DNA of 64,000 bases from contig JAFSRY010000012.1 in assembly GCA_017445845.1 (NCBI GenBank), forward strand, positions 1 to 64,000, written 5' to 3'. The notes under the pieces are model-generated. The model did no database searches, was not told the origin of the DNA, and saw only the letters and a list, made by a program, of their open reading frames with translations. The stretch comes from Prevotella sp. (lineage in GTDB: Bacteria; Bacteroidota; Bacteroidia; Bacteroidales; Bacteroidaceae). Positions 18,133-27,111 of this stretch are shown here, piece by piece. The translations under genes and the position numbers were made by a program. The stretch's first letter is position 1; every line of letters begins with the position of its first letter.

Positions 18133-18855
18133 TTATTTTGTAAGTGTCACATTGAAAGCCATTCCCGACCATACGATTTGCCAATGCAGGGTGTTCGTGG
18201 CAAGATCATAGGCTCCTTCAGAGAAATCACTGGGCAAATCGCTACCGAAAGCAGCAGCAGGGCCACCAGAGACGAAGACGATTTCGTTGTCTGCTGTCAG
18301 CTGGAAGATGCCTTCTACATCGAAGTCGTAGCCTGGATATGCTGCCTGATAGCCTACATACTGAGAATAGTAGCCTGCCAAATAGTCTTTAATCTGGAAG
18401 ATACCGGGGCAGAGATACTTAATTTCAGTGGTGCAACCAGGATAGAATACCTGAGAAGTGGTCTGACGATAGGTGGCATCCGTTGTGGTCCAAGTACCAC
18501 TCAGATCCGTATCAACTGAGGGATCACAGACAGCCACGGTGCGGGTAGCACTCCATGAGAAACCGTTAGGACCGACTGCTGTGTAGGTCACATAATACAA
18601 ACCAGGAACGTTGACATCAATATCCTCGACACCTTCTACAACAATATTCGAGGTGTAGTCAGCACCTTGGAATGTTGCTGTACAGCCAGGATCGACGTAG
18701 GCTTCACCGATGGGAGAGATGAGAAATTCATCGCCCTCAATAGTCAGGATAGGATAGTCAATGACCGACGAAAGGCCTTCTGTATCCTTGTCGCAACTGC
18801 CCAGTGTGATGACTGCCAGCGCCAGAAGTAATGAATAAAATATATTCTTTTTCAT
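18133..18855 (-). CDS. Ig-like surface lipoprotein (DUF5011/DUF5012 type)
   Basis: A 240-residue lipoprotein with lipobox LGSC (Cys21). Residues of about 40-110 form an Ig-like DUF5011-type domain (YVDPGCTATFQGADY, VPGLYYVTYTAVGPNG, TRTVAVCD). The C-terminal half is a beta-rich domain often paired with it in Sus-type operons. It lies between the susD-like gene (38 bases upstream) and the Lipid_bd-like gene, matching a recurring order susC-susD-Ig lipoprotein-lipid-binding lipoprotein. Probably a surface glycan- or ligand-binding accessory protein. No enzyme motif is seen. Confidence 0.65.
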   Translation of the reverse strand: MKKNIFYSLLLALAVITLGSCDKDTEGLSSVIDYPILTIEGDEFLISPIGEAYVDPGCTATFQGADYTSNIVVEGVEDIDVNVPGLYYVTYTAVGPNGFSWSATRTVAVCDPSVDTDLSGTWTTTDATYRQTTSQVFYPGCTTEIKYLCPGIFQIKDYLAGYYSQYVGYQAAYPGYDFDVEGIFQLTADNEIVFVSGGPAAAFGSDLPSDFSEGAYDLATNTLHWQIVWSGMAFNVTLTK

Positions 18856-18893
18856 TGTTTTACCTTTTTATTATATTACTCTTATACCTTATC

Positions 18894-20387
18894 TTATTTT
18901 CCCCAGAATACAGGTGATGTATTGCCTGGGAACTTAGGTGTGTTGCTGTTTCGAGCCGAAGAACTCTCAGCATAGATCCAACGTTCCAGCAGGTGGCTGG
19001 CACCCACCTTATCTTCAACCTTGATGGGCGTATAGAACGTGCCGGGCACATAGAGTTCAGGTTTGTAAGAAGAGTCATCTTTTTCGTTATACATGTCCGA
19101 ACCAGTGACATCGCCAAAGGCAGGGAAGTCGAGGCGACGAGCCTCGCACCATCCTTCGAAGGTGTTCACACCGGCCAGTGCAATCCACTTCGAAATACCG
19201 ATTGACTTCTGCCATTCACCCTGGTTGTAGGGGAACTTGGCAATAGCCTGGGCTGCACCGTCAACACCTGCCGTTGCGAAGGAAGCTTCGATGGCTGCAT
19301 TGTAGTGTGCCTGAGCCTGTGCGGAGTTGTTGTTCTTGGCATAGTATTCTGCGATGAAGAACTCCACCTCGCTGCGTGTAATCAGATAGACGGGCATGTC
19401 ATAGCTTGCCACGGGACGACACCAGTAGGTCGACTTGTAGCTGCTGGAAGTAGAGAAGTTGCTTCCCGAGATACCACCGGTATATTCACCGTCAGCATTG
19501 GGCTCAAAGAAAGCAGCCAGACGACCGTCGGTGTAACCGGATTGCTTCATCGTTCCGATGATGGCGATGTTGGCCACCACGTTAATCTGAGTGGAACCCC
19601 AGTTAGTGGCAAACTCCTCAGCATAGAAAGGACTCATGGCTCCGCTCTCGTTCGACCAGCAGCCTTGCCAGGCTACATCGCCTGCAGGGAAGTTGTTTTC
19701 GTTGACGAGGGCTGCAATCTCAGCGTTCACGTCGGTCACGCCGCTCTCACGGGTGAGCATCTTCAGCTTGAGGGCATTAGCCAGTTTGATCCATTCGGCT
19801 GCGGTCTTGCCGGGCAGCAGGAAGTTGGTAGCGACCTGATCACCATCGCTGACCTTTGAGAGTGCCTCGTCGAGTTCAGCCAGGATGCCTGCATAGACAG
19901 TTGCACCATCGTCATACTTCGGAGTGGCGTTGCTTACATCGAGTGCCTCCGTGTAAGGAACTTCTCCATAAGCATCGACCAATACCTGATAGATAAAAGC
20001 ACGCAGTGTGGTGGCAGCCAGATAGGAGCCCCATTCCTCGTTTTGTTCAGCCAGACTGCGAACGGTCTGGAGGTTCTTCAGGGCGCGTTGGTTAAGCTGC
20101 CTGTAGAATCCGCTGCTGCGTGTTGCCGACATCTTGAACTGACTGAAATCCAGATAGTTCGACGTACCGTAGGTCTGGCTGTAGTATTGTCCGAAGTATC
20201 CACCTGCGATGCGTGCGAAGTCGCCATAGCTGCCGGCCAGATTCATTTCTGCTGCGGGTAACATGATACTGGTGGTCATGTTCGACTCGGCAGGAGAGTT
20301 CGGGTCTTCATTGATGTCTAAGTAGCTGTCGCACGAAACGGTAGCCAGCCCAAAGACGATGGTTGATATAATTGCAAATTTCTTCAT
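18894..20387 (-). CDS. SusD/RagB family nutrient-binding lipoprotein
   Basis: A 497-residue outer-membrane lipoprotein, partner of the SusC protein upstream. Signal peptide MKKFAIISTIVFGLATVSC ends with lipidated Cys19, followed by DSYLDINEDPNSP, typical of the SusD-like_2 subfamily. The helical TPR-like body and LPGKTAAEWIKLANALKLKMLTR fit the fold. SusD lids close over the SusC barrel and capture the substrate. The start at 20387 gives a proper signal peptide; five extra residues upstream (MEDKR) are unlikely. It begins 19 bases after the susC stop. No glycosidase belongs to the operon, so the substrate is open; SusD-like_2 systems may take up peptides or glycans. Confidence 0.93.
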   Translation of the reverse strand: MKKFAIISTIVFGLATVSCDSYLDINEDPNSPAESNMTTSIMLPAAEMNLAGSYGDFARIAGGYFGQYYSQTYGTSNYLDFSQFKMSATRSSGFYRQLNQRALKNLQTVRSLAEQNEEWGSYLAATTLRAFIYQVLVDAYGEVPYTEALDVSNATPKYDDGATVYAGILAELDEALSKVSDGDQVATNFLLPGKTAAEWIKLANALKLKMLTRESGVTDVNAEIAALVNENNFPAGDVAWQGCWSNESGAMSPFYAEEFATNWGSTQINVVANIAIIGTMKQSGYTDGRLAAFFEPNADGEYTGGISGSNFSTSSSYKSTYWCRPVASYDMPVYLITRSEVEFFIAEYYAKNNNSAQAQAHYNAAIEASFATAGVDGAAQAIAKFPYNQGEWQKSIGISKWIALAGVNTFEGWCEARRLDFPAFGDVTGSDMYNEKDDSSYKPELYVPGTFYTPIKVEDKVGASHLLERWIYAESSSARNSNTPKFPGNTSPVFWGK

Positions 20388-20406
20388 ACGTTTGTCCTCC
20401 ATTCAA

Positions 20407-23400
20407 TTAGAATTTAATACCTACATTGAAACCAAAGGTGCGGCAGGCGGGGTTCGAGTAGAGTTCACCGAACATGCCTTCGAGGTCGTTACCATACGAG
20501 CTGGCTTCAGGGTCGATATAGTGGTTTGCCTTGTGAGTCCAAGTGAACAGGTTGTTGGCAAACAGCGACAAGGTGACTTCACTCAGATAGGCCTTGCTCA
20601 CCCATTGTCTGGGCAGCTGGTAAGCGAGTGTGACGTTGCGCAGCTTGACATAGGAGCGGTCGAGCAGATAGAACTCACCGCCTTCACATGCTCCATAATT
20701 GTTGAAATAATCCTGGTAGGTGCCATCAGCAAGCGTGATGGGGGTCGTGTTCTCTCCGACAACGACCAGATTGCCATCGGCATCGTATGCACCCAATACG
20801 GAGTTAGGAATGATGAACGGGTTACGGTCGTTGTAGGTCGTCATATAGCCGTTACCGGTGAACTGCATGAGGTTCTTTGTGCGAGAGAACATGTATCCAC
20901 CCTTACGGATGTCGAGGGCTGCGCTGAGTGACAGACCTTTCCAGGTGAGGGCAGTGGTGATACCGCCGGTCCAGTCGGGATTGACATTCTTGCCGGTGTC
21001 CTGCACCTCGTCGGTGAGCAGGGGCTGTCCGCTCTCGCCGACAATGATATGACCTTCTTCGTCATACTGTGGCAGATAGGTGTAGAGCTCGCCCATGGGC
21101 AGTCCTTCGACGGCACGCATGTAGACGGCATCGTTACCAGCCGAGAAGCCATTGATGTTGACCATACCACCTTCGAGGCTCTCAGGCAGAGATACGACCT
21201 TGTTGTTGTTCTTGGCAAAGTTGAAGCCCAAGTCCCAACGGAAGTCGCGGGTGCGGACGGGCGTGGTATTGATCATCAACTCGATACCGTTGTTGCGCAC
21301 CTTACCGAAGTTGGTCACCATCCAGTTGTAACCGGTGGCGGGGTCAACTGGCAGCGTGAAGATCTGGTCGTTGGTGTTTCGGTTGTACCAGGAGAAGTCG
21401 ATGTTGATGCGGTTGTGCAGCAAGGCCAGGTTCAGACCAAGTTCAAACTCAGTGGTCATCTCGGGCTTCAGCGAAGCACTACCTGCGGTGGCAGCTGTCT
21501 GGAAAGCGTTCACTCCGTTGAAGGGGAAGGTTGTCAGGTCTGAGCCGTAGTAACCGTCGGAATAGCCCTGTGCGAAGCGGGGATTTACCAGATAGACACC
21601 GGCATCGTTACCGGTCTTACCATAAGCCAGGCGCACCTTACCGAAGTCGAGGATGTCGTTCTTTTCGATGAGCTCAGTGAAGATCCAGCTCAGCGTTGCA
21701 CCGGGATAGAAGTAGTGGTTCTTTGCCAGCGGCAGGGTCGACGACCAGTCCTGACGGGCTGTCAGGTCGAGGAACAGCATGTCGTCCCAACCCAGGGTGA
21801 CATCGCCAAAGAGACCTACCGAGCGACGCTTGCTCTGGACCTCTGAGATAGTGGTCTTTGTAGCACCGTTGCTCAGATCCCAGAAACCGGAATAGAAGGT
21901 CAGTCCGTCGGTCTGGTTGGCCGAGGCGGTCGAATAGCGCTCATTCATGTTTACACCAGCCACCACATTCACGTCGAGTTTGTTGTCGAGATACTTGTCG
22001 CGCCAATTGGCGAGGAAGTCGTGGTTGGTCTCATACTTGCGCAGATAGGTGGTTGCGACAAGACCCGACTGGTTCATGCTTGAAGGAGCATAGCCATAGT
22101 CGTTGTTGATGAGGGCATCGTCGAGCGCAATCTCGGGCACGCCGATCTTGTGGTCGTAGTCGGTGTAGTCGAAACCATAGCGATAGGTCAGGGTAAGCTG
22201 CTTCATGGGCTTGATGTCGGCCTGTATCTTACCGAAGACCTGCTTGGCATCGTTGTGGTTGTAGTTGTTCTCAATGGCCCAGTAGGGGTTGGTGATGCCA
22301 TAGGGCGTATACCAAGCCTCCGGGGTATCGAAGGCCGAGTTGAGGTTCTTACGGTCGACGAGGCTGAGGTCGCGCGGGAACTCATAGATACCGTCAACCA
22401 TCGAAGCACCTTGGAAGGTGGCTACCGTGTTGGTCTTGCTGTTGGAGAGGTTGACACTCGAAGAGAGCTTCAGCCACTTGGTAGCCTCATAGCTGCCACG
22501 ATAGGCGAGGGTGTTACGCTTGTAAGTGTCTTTGTCACTGGGGATGATACCATCCTCGCCGGTGTACGAGTAGCTGAGGTAGTAAGTCACCTTGCTGTCG
22601 TTGCTCACGCCGTTGAACGACACGCTATGAGCCGTCGACAGACCAGTGTCGAAGAAGTCTCTGATGTTGTTCTCTACAGCCTCATACTTGTGGATGAGCT
22701 GCTGGTAATTCCAGATAGGACCGTAGACCTGCGTGGAACCGTCCATCTCGGGACCCCACGAACCGTTCTCGATGAAGGTCTGACCACCGTTCCATCCCTG
22801 TCCGAACTTGTTCTGGAACTTGGGCAGGGTTGCGACGCTGCGCCACTGCACACTGCCGTCATAGCTGATCTGGAAGTTCTTGCTTCCCTGCTTCTTGCCG
22901 CTCTTGGTGGTAATCATGATGACACCGTTGGCAGCACGCGAGCCGTAGAGGGCCGTAGCGGCGGCGCCTTTCAGCACGGTCATATTCTCGATGTCGTTGG
23001 GGTTGATGCTCGAGATACCACCGACGGCATTTGCCATCTCGTCGGAATTCTGCTCACGCTTACCGGTGAACGTGGTCTGCTGCAAGGGCACACCGTCGAC
23101 GACATAGAGCGGCTGGTTGTTACCGTTGATTGAGCTGATACCACGGATGATGACCGAGTTGGCCTGACCGGGGTCAGACGATGTCGTGTTCACCTGCAGA
23201 CCGGCTACCTTACCGGCCAGGGCCGATGTGACGTCAGTCAGCTTACCTTCGGTCAGCTGGTCACTGTCGATGGTCTGGGCCGAATAACCCAGTGTCTTCT
23301 GTTCACGACTGATACCGAGGGCTGTGACCACCACCTCGTTCAGGACCTTACTGTCCGACAGCATCTCAATGCGCATGGTGCGCGCTGCTGTCACGTCAAT

Positions 23401-23640
23401 GGTCTGCATGCCAAGATAGGAGATGCGCAGCGTGGCACCACTCGAGGGCACTGACAGCTGGAACTCACCATTGACATTGGTCACGGTACCTTCGTTAGTA
23501 CCCACAATCATCACGGTGGCACCCACGATGGGCAGTCCGTCTTCCTGTGAGACTACGGTACCTTTGACTTGCGTCTGGGCAAACGCCCCAACTGCTGTCA
23601 GCAGCAGGGCGGCCAAAAACATTGTTAGTCTTTTTTCCAT
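20407..23640 (-). CDS. SusC/RagA family TonB-linked outer-membrane transporter
   Basis: A 1077-residue TonB-dependent barrel. A signal peptide (to about residue 21) is followed by a carboxypeptidase-regulatory-like domain at 24-105 (VKGTVVSQEDGLPIVGATV), a TonB-box-like LNEVVVTALG near 105, the plug with LAGKVAGLQV and PLYVVDGVP, and a 22-strand-type barrel ending in FNVGIKF with the terminal Phe. SusC proteins import SusD-captured nutrients powered by TonB. It heads the four-gene operon. A full promoter lies about 290 bases upstream, leaving a long leader. There is no STN domain, so it is not a sigma/anti-sigma transducer. Confidence 0.96.
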   Translation of the reverse strand: MEKRLTMFLAALLLTAVGAFAQTQVKGTVVSQEDGLPIVGATVMIVGTNEGTVTNVNGEFQLSVPSSGATLRISYLGMQTIDVTAARTMRIEMLSDSKVLNEVVVTALGISREQKTLGYSAQTIDSDQLTEGKLTDVTSALAGKVAGLQVNTTSSDPGQANSVIIRGISSINGNNQPLYVVDGVPLQQTTFTGKREQNSDEMANAVGGISSINPNDIENMTVLKGAAATALYGSRAANGVIMITTKSGKKQGSKNFQISYDGSVQWRSVATLPKFQNKFGQGWNGGQTFIENGSWGPEMDGSTQVYGPIWNYQQLIHKYEAVENNIRDFFDTGLSTAHSVSFNGVSNDSKVTYYLSYSYTGEDGIIPSDKDTYKRNTLAYRGSYEATKWLKLSSSVNLSNSKTNTVATFQGASMVDGIYEFPRDLSLVDRKNLNSAFDTPEAWYTPYGITNPYWAIENNYNHNDAKQVFGKIQADIKPMKQLTLTYRYGFDYTDYDHKIGVPEIALDDALINNDYGYAPSSMNQSGLVATTYLRKYETNHDFLANWRDKYLDNKLDVNVVAGVNMNERYSTASANQTDGLTFYSGFWDLSNGATKTTISEVQSKRRSVGLFGDVTLGWDDMLFLDLTARQDWSSTLPLAKNHYFYPGATLSWIFTELIEKNDILDFGKVRLAYGKTGNDAGVYLVNPRFAQGYSDGYYGSDLTTFPFNGVNAFQTAATAGSASLKPEMTTEFELGLNLALLHNRINIDFSWYNRNTNDQIFTLPVDPATGYNWMVTNFGKVRNNGIELMINTTPVRTRDFRWDLGFNFAKNNNKVVSLPESLEGGMVNINGFSAGNDAVYMRAVEGLPMGELYTYLPQYDEEGHIIVGESGQPLLTDEVQDTGKNVNPDWTGGITTALTWKGLSLSAALDIRKGGYMFSRTKNLMQFTGNGYMTTYNDRNPFIIPNSVLGAYDADGNLVVVGENTTPITLADGTYQDYFNNYGACEGGEFYLLDRSYVKLRNVTLAYQLPRQWVSKAYLSEVTLSLFANNLFTWTHKANHYIDPEASSYGNDLEGMFGELYSNPACRTFGFNVGIKF

Positions 23641-23929
23641 ACTAAATACTTAAAAACTCTATAAAAAATGATGTGTCTTATTGTCAATCTTTTTACCTTA
23701 TTATATATATGGGAGTGCCAGGCATTTTTGTGTGTCACCTTGGCTACTGTGCGTTATCTTGTCTAATGACTTTTCTTTTTACCTTTCTTACTTGTCTGTT
23801 ATGTCTAATACCTCCAGACTGGAGTTTTTTTTGTTATCGCGTCGAAAAGAGTTGTCTCAATGACTCTCATAATACTTTTACTTCTGGGGCAGAGGAGTAT
23901 CACTATCAGAAATCCTTAAAACAATGCTG

Positions 23930-23961
23930 CAAAAGTACACGTTTTTATCTTTTCTAACAAA
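23930..23961 (-). promoter_or_regulatory. Promoter of the Sus operon
   Basis: On the minus strand TTTG (23958-23961), 20 bases, TACTTTTG (23930-23937) followed by CAGC: a full match to the Bacteroidetes pattern. It predicts transcription from about 23923, so the susC leader would be about 280 bases. Confidence 0.6.
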
Positions 23962-24186
23962 TAATCCCTCGTAAAACCTATAAAATATAACATTTGTTAA
24001 CATAATTAGACTGAAATCAAGTTACGAATATGCTGTTTTTTAGGTTTTATTCTTACAAATTCATTGCTAAAAGGCTTCAATTTAATAATTGTTGTAATTG
24101 TTTCCGCAAACAGCGACAATGTTAAAATTCCTTGACCAAAATCAAGGAAAACTATGGTAAGAACATTGATGATGATTGCTGTCCGG

Positions 24187-24239
24187 GAAAACGGCGTGAA
24201 CCAAAGGTCGACGGCCGAAGGGGAAGTCAAAGGCCAAAA
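24187..24239. repeat. 53-bp dispersed repeat, copy 1
   Basis: Matches 52901-52953 with two differences over 53 bases; both copies contain GGTCGACGGCCGAAGGG and are followed by a hairpin built on a CCCCCG-type stem. It is intergenic in both places and codes for nothing credible. Confidence 0.85.
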
Positions 24240-24253
24240 AGAAGATAGTCCTT

Positions 24254-24287
24254 GGTTTCTGTCCCCCGTTATCGTGGGACAGAAACC
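24254..24287. repeat. 12-bp perfect hairpin downstream of murI
   Basis: GGTTTCTGTCCC (24254-24265) pairs with GGGACAGAAACC (24276-24287) over a ten-base loop. There is no adjacent T run on the minus strand, so it is not a standard terminator for murI; it is part of the dispersed repeat module. Confidence 0.75.
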
Positions 24288-24374
24288 CAGGGCTGAGGTA
24301 TCATTGGCCCTTCGGTCCGTTTTTACCGGACGGCAATAAATCAGAAAGAGTGATGACTAAGGGGGTAAAGCTTT

Positions 24375-25190
24375 TCAGGATAGCTGTATGCTCTCGACAT
24401 CGGCAATGGTTTCGCCAAGGAACTGCTGGGCTTTGGTGCGGAAGGTCTCGGCATTCTCGGTGGTGAGATAGCGGGTGGTGGCTCCTCGCGTGCAATACTG
24501 CTCTAAAGCGGTATGGCGCTGCAGGTAGCTGGCGAGGCTGTCGGCGACATAGTTGCCCTGACTCATAATGGACACTTGCTGTGGCACATGTCGGCGGATG
24601 CTGTCGAGGAGCAGTGGGAAATGGGTGCAGCCGAGGATGATGCTGTCGATGAGCGGATCGGCCTGCATGAGCTGGTCGACACGTTTGCCCACAAAATAGT
24701 CGGCACCGGCAGAGTCGGCTTCGCCGGCTTCGACGATGGCTGCCCAGAGCGGACAGGCTTGGCCGGTGACGGTGATGTCGGGAAAGAGTTTATGGATTTC
24801 GAGGTCGTAGCTGCGGCTACGGATAGTGCCCTCGGTGGCAAGGATGCCGACGTGGCGGCTTTTGGTAATATGGCCGATGGCTTCTACGGTGGGCCTGATG
24901 ACACCGAGCACCCGATGGTCGGCCGACGGCAGGTAGTGCTGTTGGATGGTGCGCAGGGCCTTTGCCGATGCGGTGTTGCAGCCGAGGATGACCAATCGGC
25001 ATCCCTGACTGAAGAGATAGTCGACGGCTTGTCGCGTGAACTGACAGACGACGTCGAACGAACGGGGACCATAGGGTGCACGGGCATTATCGCCCAGATA
25101 CAGATAGTCGTAGCTGGGCAGGCGGCGGCGGATGGCGTCAAGGATGGTCAGGCCGCCGTAGCCAGAGTCGAATATTCCAATGGGTCCCAT
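24375..25190 (-). CDS. murI: Glutamate racemase
   Basis: A 271-residue cytoplasmic enzyme that interconverts L- and D-glutamate and supplies D-glutamate for peptidoglycan. It has the opening GIFDSGYGGLT with Asp8-Ser9, the first catalytic cysteine Cys71 in GCNTASA and the second, Cys188, in LGCTHFPLL. The length is normal. It closes the minus-strand envelope gene block and is separated from the last ompH gene by 141 bases that contain a large inverted repeat. The start at 25190 is the only sensible one. Confidence 0.96.
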   Translation of the reverse strand: MGPIGIFDSGYGGLTILDAIRRRLPSYDYLYLGDNARAPYGPRSFDVVCQFTRQAVDYLFSQGCRLVILGCNTASAKALRTIQQHYLPSADHRVLGVIRPTVEAIGHITKSRHVGILATEGTIRSRSYDLEIHKLFPDITVTGQACPLWAAIVEAGEADSAGADYFVGKRVDQLMQADPLIDSIILGCTHFPLLLDSIRRHVPQQVSIMSQGNYVADSLASYLQRHTALEQYCTRGATTRYLTTENAETFRTKAQQFLGETIADVESIQLS

Positions 25191-25209
25191 GAGGATTTAA
25201 TGGAGAATG

Positions 25210-25298
25210 GAGAATTAATAATTATGATTACCCCTGCCTGATTGACAAATTCCAAATGTTTGCCCATACAGGAATGGTAATCATAATTATCAATTCTC
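25210..25298. repeat. 23-bp inverted repeat between ompH and murI
   Basis: Arms 25210-25232 and 25276-25298 are complementary except for one position, with a 43-base loop. To the right, copies of AATTCTCAATTAT repeat in 7/14-base steps up to the ompH stop. In the minus-strand transcript it would fold into a long hairpin directly before murI, able to attenuate or protect. Confidence 0.75.
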
Positions 25299-25331
25299 AA
25301 TTATCAATTCTCAATTATTAATTATTAATTC

Positions 25332-25886
25332 TCAATTATTAAGAATTGCCTTCAGGGTAGCGTTGACATCCTCACCACGCGTGGCATCGACATACGGAAG
25401 GGTGTTGCCGTCGGTGTTGAGGATAAAGGCATAGCCTCTGAGGACGGCCAGCTGCTTGAGGGCCTCGGTGATTTTTTCCTTCAACGGAGCGAGGGCCTCG
25501 GTGCGTGCCTGTTCGAGGAGCCGGAGGGTTTCTTCACGGAAAGCCACATTGCGGTCCAGGAGGTCTTGCAACTCGTTCTGGCGCTTCTTCCTGATGGACG
25601 GGGCAAGGTCGCGCTGTCCCTCGAGGAAGTCTTCATACTTACGGTTGAACTCGTTTTCTGCGTGCTTGGCTTCAGCGTCGTACTGCTTGCGCAGGGCGGC
25701 GATGTCTTCTTCCACCTTTGCATAACCGGGCATACTCTTCAAAGCCTGGTCGTAGCTGAAGTAGCCGAAGATGAAGTTTTCAGGCGCCACATAGCTGACT
25801 CCAACACTGTCGGCAGGCTGCACTTCCTGCGCGTGGAGGAAGAGGGGAGCGGCTGCACTGAGGATGATGAACAGATATTTTCGCAT
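25332..25886 (-). CDS. OmpH/Skp-family periplasmic chaperone, third copy
   Basis: A 184-residue exported protein (signal peptide ending LFLHAQ). After about 30 residues it enters the OmpH/Skp pattern: FGYFSYDQALKSMPGYAKVEEDI, a long charged coiled-coil arm (roughly 60-130), and AVLRGYAFILNTDGNTLPYVDA at the base. Skp-type trimers hold unfolded outer-membrane proteins in the periplasm before delivery to BamA. It is the most divergent of the three copies here, with an extended N-terminus. It lies 33 bases after the second copy in the bamA operon. Confidence 0.85.
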   Translation of the reverse strand: MRKYLFIILSAAAPLFLHAQEVQPADSVGVSYVAPENFIFGYFSYDQALKSMPGYAKVEEDIAALRKQYDAEAKHAENEFNRKYEDFLEGQRDLAPSIRKKRQNELQDLLDRNVAFREETLRLLEQARTEALAPLKEKITEALKQLAVLRGYAFILNTDGNTLPYVDATRGEDVNATLKAILNN

Positions 25887-25919
25887 GTTAGGAAAAAGGG
25901 GGGTGTTTAAATGATTACT

Positions 25920-26414
25920 TTACTTCATCTTTGAAAGCTCTGCCTTCACTTCGGCGGTGATGTCTTTGGCATCGTTGCCTACGAATACCATGGCCTGAGC
26001 ATCGAAGATATAGGTGTAGTTCCCAGCCTTACCCACGTTGTCGATGGCAGTGTGGATTTTGGTGTAGATGGGCTGGAGTTTCTCCTGCTGTGCCTTCTGG
26101 ATGTCGCTCTGAGCGAGCTGTGCGGCTTCCTGGATTTTCTGCTGCATCTCGCCGAGTTCCTTCTCTACCTCATCTTTCTTGGTCTGGTTCATGGTGCTCT
26201 GCGTCTTCTGGTATTCTTCTACCTTGCGCTGGAATTCGGTCTGCATGGCTTGCAGCTCGTTTTCTTTTTCCTGGCTGAGAGCCTGCAGCTCACCGTTCAC
26301 CTTTGCGATGTCGGGAAGGGTCTGAAGGATGGCCTGTGAATCTACGTGTCCGAACTTCTGTGCGAAGATGCTCATCGGTGCGAAGAGCATCATCATGATG
26401 ATAATCTTTTTCAT
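25920..26414 (-). CDS. OmpH/Skp-family periplasmic chaperone, second copy
   Basis: A 164-residue exported protein. Signal peptide to SIFAQ; then KFGHVDSQAILQTLPDIAKVNGEL starts the Skp base, residues of about 45-115 form a glutamine/glutamate-rich coiled coil, and NYTYIFDAQAMVFVGNDAKDIT closes the domain. The length fits typical Skp (about 160). It lies between two paralogues in the bamA operon, with 130 bases to the first copy. Expected role: chaperoning outer-membrane proteins to the BAM complex. Confidence 0.92.
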   Translation of the reverse strand: MKKIIIMMMLFAPMSIFAQKFGHVDSQAILQTLPDIAKVNGELQALSQEKENELQAMQTEFQRKVEEYQKTQSTMNQTKKDEVEKELGEMQQKIQEAAQLAQSDIQKAQQEKLQPIYTKIHTAIDNVGKAGNYTYIFDAQAMVFVGNDAKDITAEVKAELSKMK

Positions 26415-26543
26415 TGTTCTTTTTTTTTGTTTTATTATTCTTGTTTTGTTTTTTACTGTTTCGGGATGCTGCTATAACGCTATGACGGAATTGCGTGCAG
26501 ACGGTTTAACGTCATGTCGGAACAACATGACAACGCAAAGCCT

Positions 26544-27095
26544 TTAATTTGCATATCCCAGCTTCTGCAGCACTTCGTTGGAGATGTCAATCTTGGGTGA
26601 GCCGAAGATGATGCCCGAGTCGGAGGCGCGGTCGAGGACAAGGCTGTAGCCGCGAAGGTCGGCAATCTCCTTGATGGCGTTCCACACTTCCTCGTGGATG
26701 TTCTTCAGCAGACTCTCACGTTTCTTGTAGAGTTCGCCTTCCGGACCGAAATACTTGCGCTTGAGGTCGCTGGCGTCCTTTTCTTTCTTCATGATGGCCT
26801 CCTGACGGTCTTTCTTCTGTTCTTCAGAAAGGAAGACGACTTCGTTCTGGTAGTTCTTATACATGGTGGCAGCCTCTGTGTTGAGGGCTTCCACTTCGGC
26901 TTGCCATTTCTTCGAAACCTGGTTGAGCTGTTCGTTGGCACGCTCGTAGGCGGGGATATTCTTCATGATATACTCCATGTCGACGAGGGCAAACTTCTGT
27001 GCACTGGCACTTAATGGTAAAAGAGCAAGAAGGCAAAGAGGCAAAAACCATTTTGCCATACCCTTTGCCGAATTCTTAAGATTGTTCTGTTTCAT
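26544..27095 (-). CDS. OmpH/Skp-family periplasmic chaperone, first copy
   Basis: A 183-residue exported protein. The start at 27095 (MKQNNLKNSAKGMAKWFLP) lies 16 bases after the bamA stop and gives a signal peptide ending SASAQ; the upstream in-frame extension overlaps bamA and is rejected. The mature part begins KFALVDMEYIMKNIPAYERANEQL, has a long charged coiled coil with the insert KYFGPEGELYKKR, and ends with LRGYSLVLDRASDSGIIFGSP. This is the classical Bacteroidetes Skp following bamA. It supplies unfolded outer-membrane proteins to BamA. Confidence 0.93.
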   Translation of the reverse strand: MKQNNLKNSAKGMAKWFLPLCLLALLPLSASAQKFALVDMEYIMKNIPAYERANEQLNQVSKKWQAEVEALNTEAATMYKNYQNEVVFLSEEQKKDRQEAIMKKEKDASDLKRKYFGPEGELYKKRESLLKNIHEEVWNAIKEIADLRGYSLVLDRASDSGIIFGSPKIDISNEVLQKLGYAN

Positions 27096-27111
27096 ATCTG
27101 TTTTCTTTTTA

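Larger units (their letters stand above)
23641..24374. other. Intergenic region: long susC leader and dispersed repeat
   Basis: A gap of 734 bases between murI and susC. The right part is the predicted 280-base susC leader; it contains the 13-base palindrome CTCCAGACTGGAG at about 23812-23824 next to eight Ts. The middle is AT-rich. The left part (24187-24340) carries one copy of a dispersed repeat and a 12-bp perfect hairpin. The frames across it encode only repeat-type shadow peptides. Confidence 0.6.

Noticed and set aside
23673..23957. 94-codon plus-strand frame in the susC leader
   Set aside because: It lies antisense to the leader, includes the promoter, has abundant Cys/Phe/Leu typical of AT-rich noise, and no start signal.
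24254..24287. Rho-independent terminator of murI
   Set aside because: The stem is strong, but the minus-strand side lacks a T run and it belongs to the dispersed repeat module.
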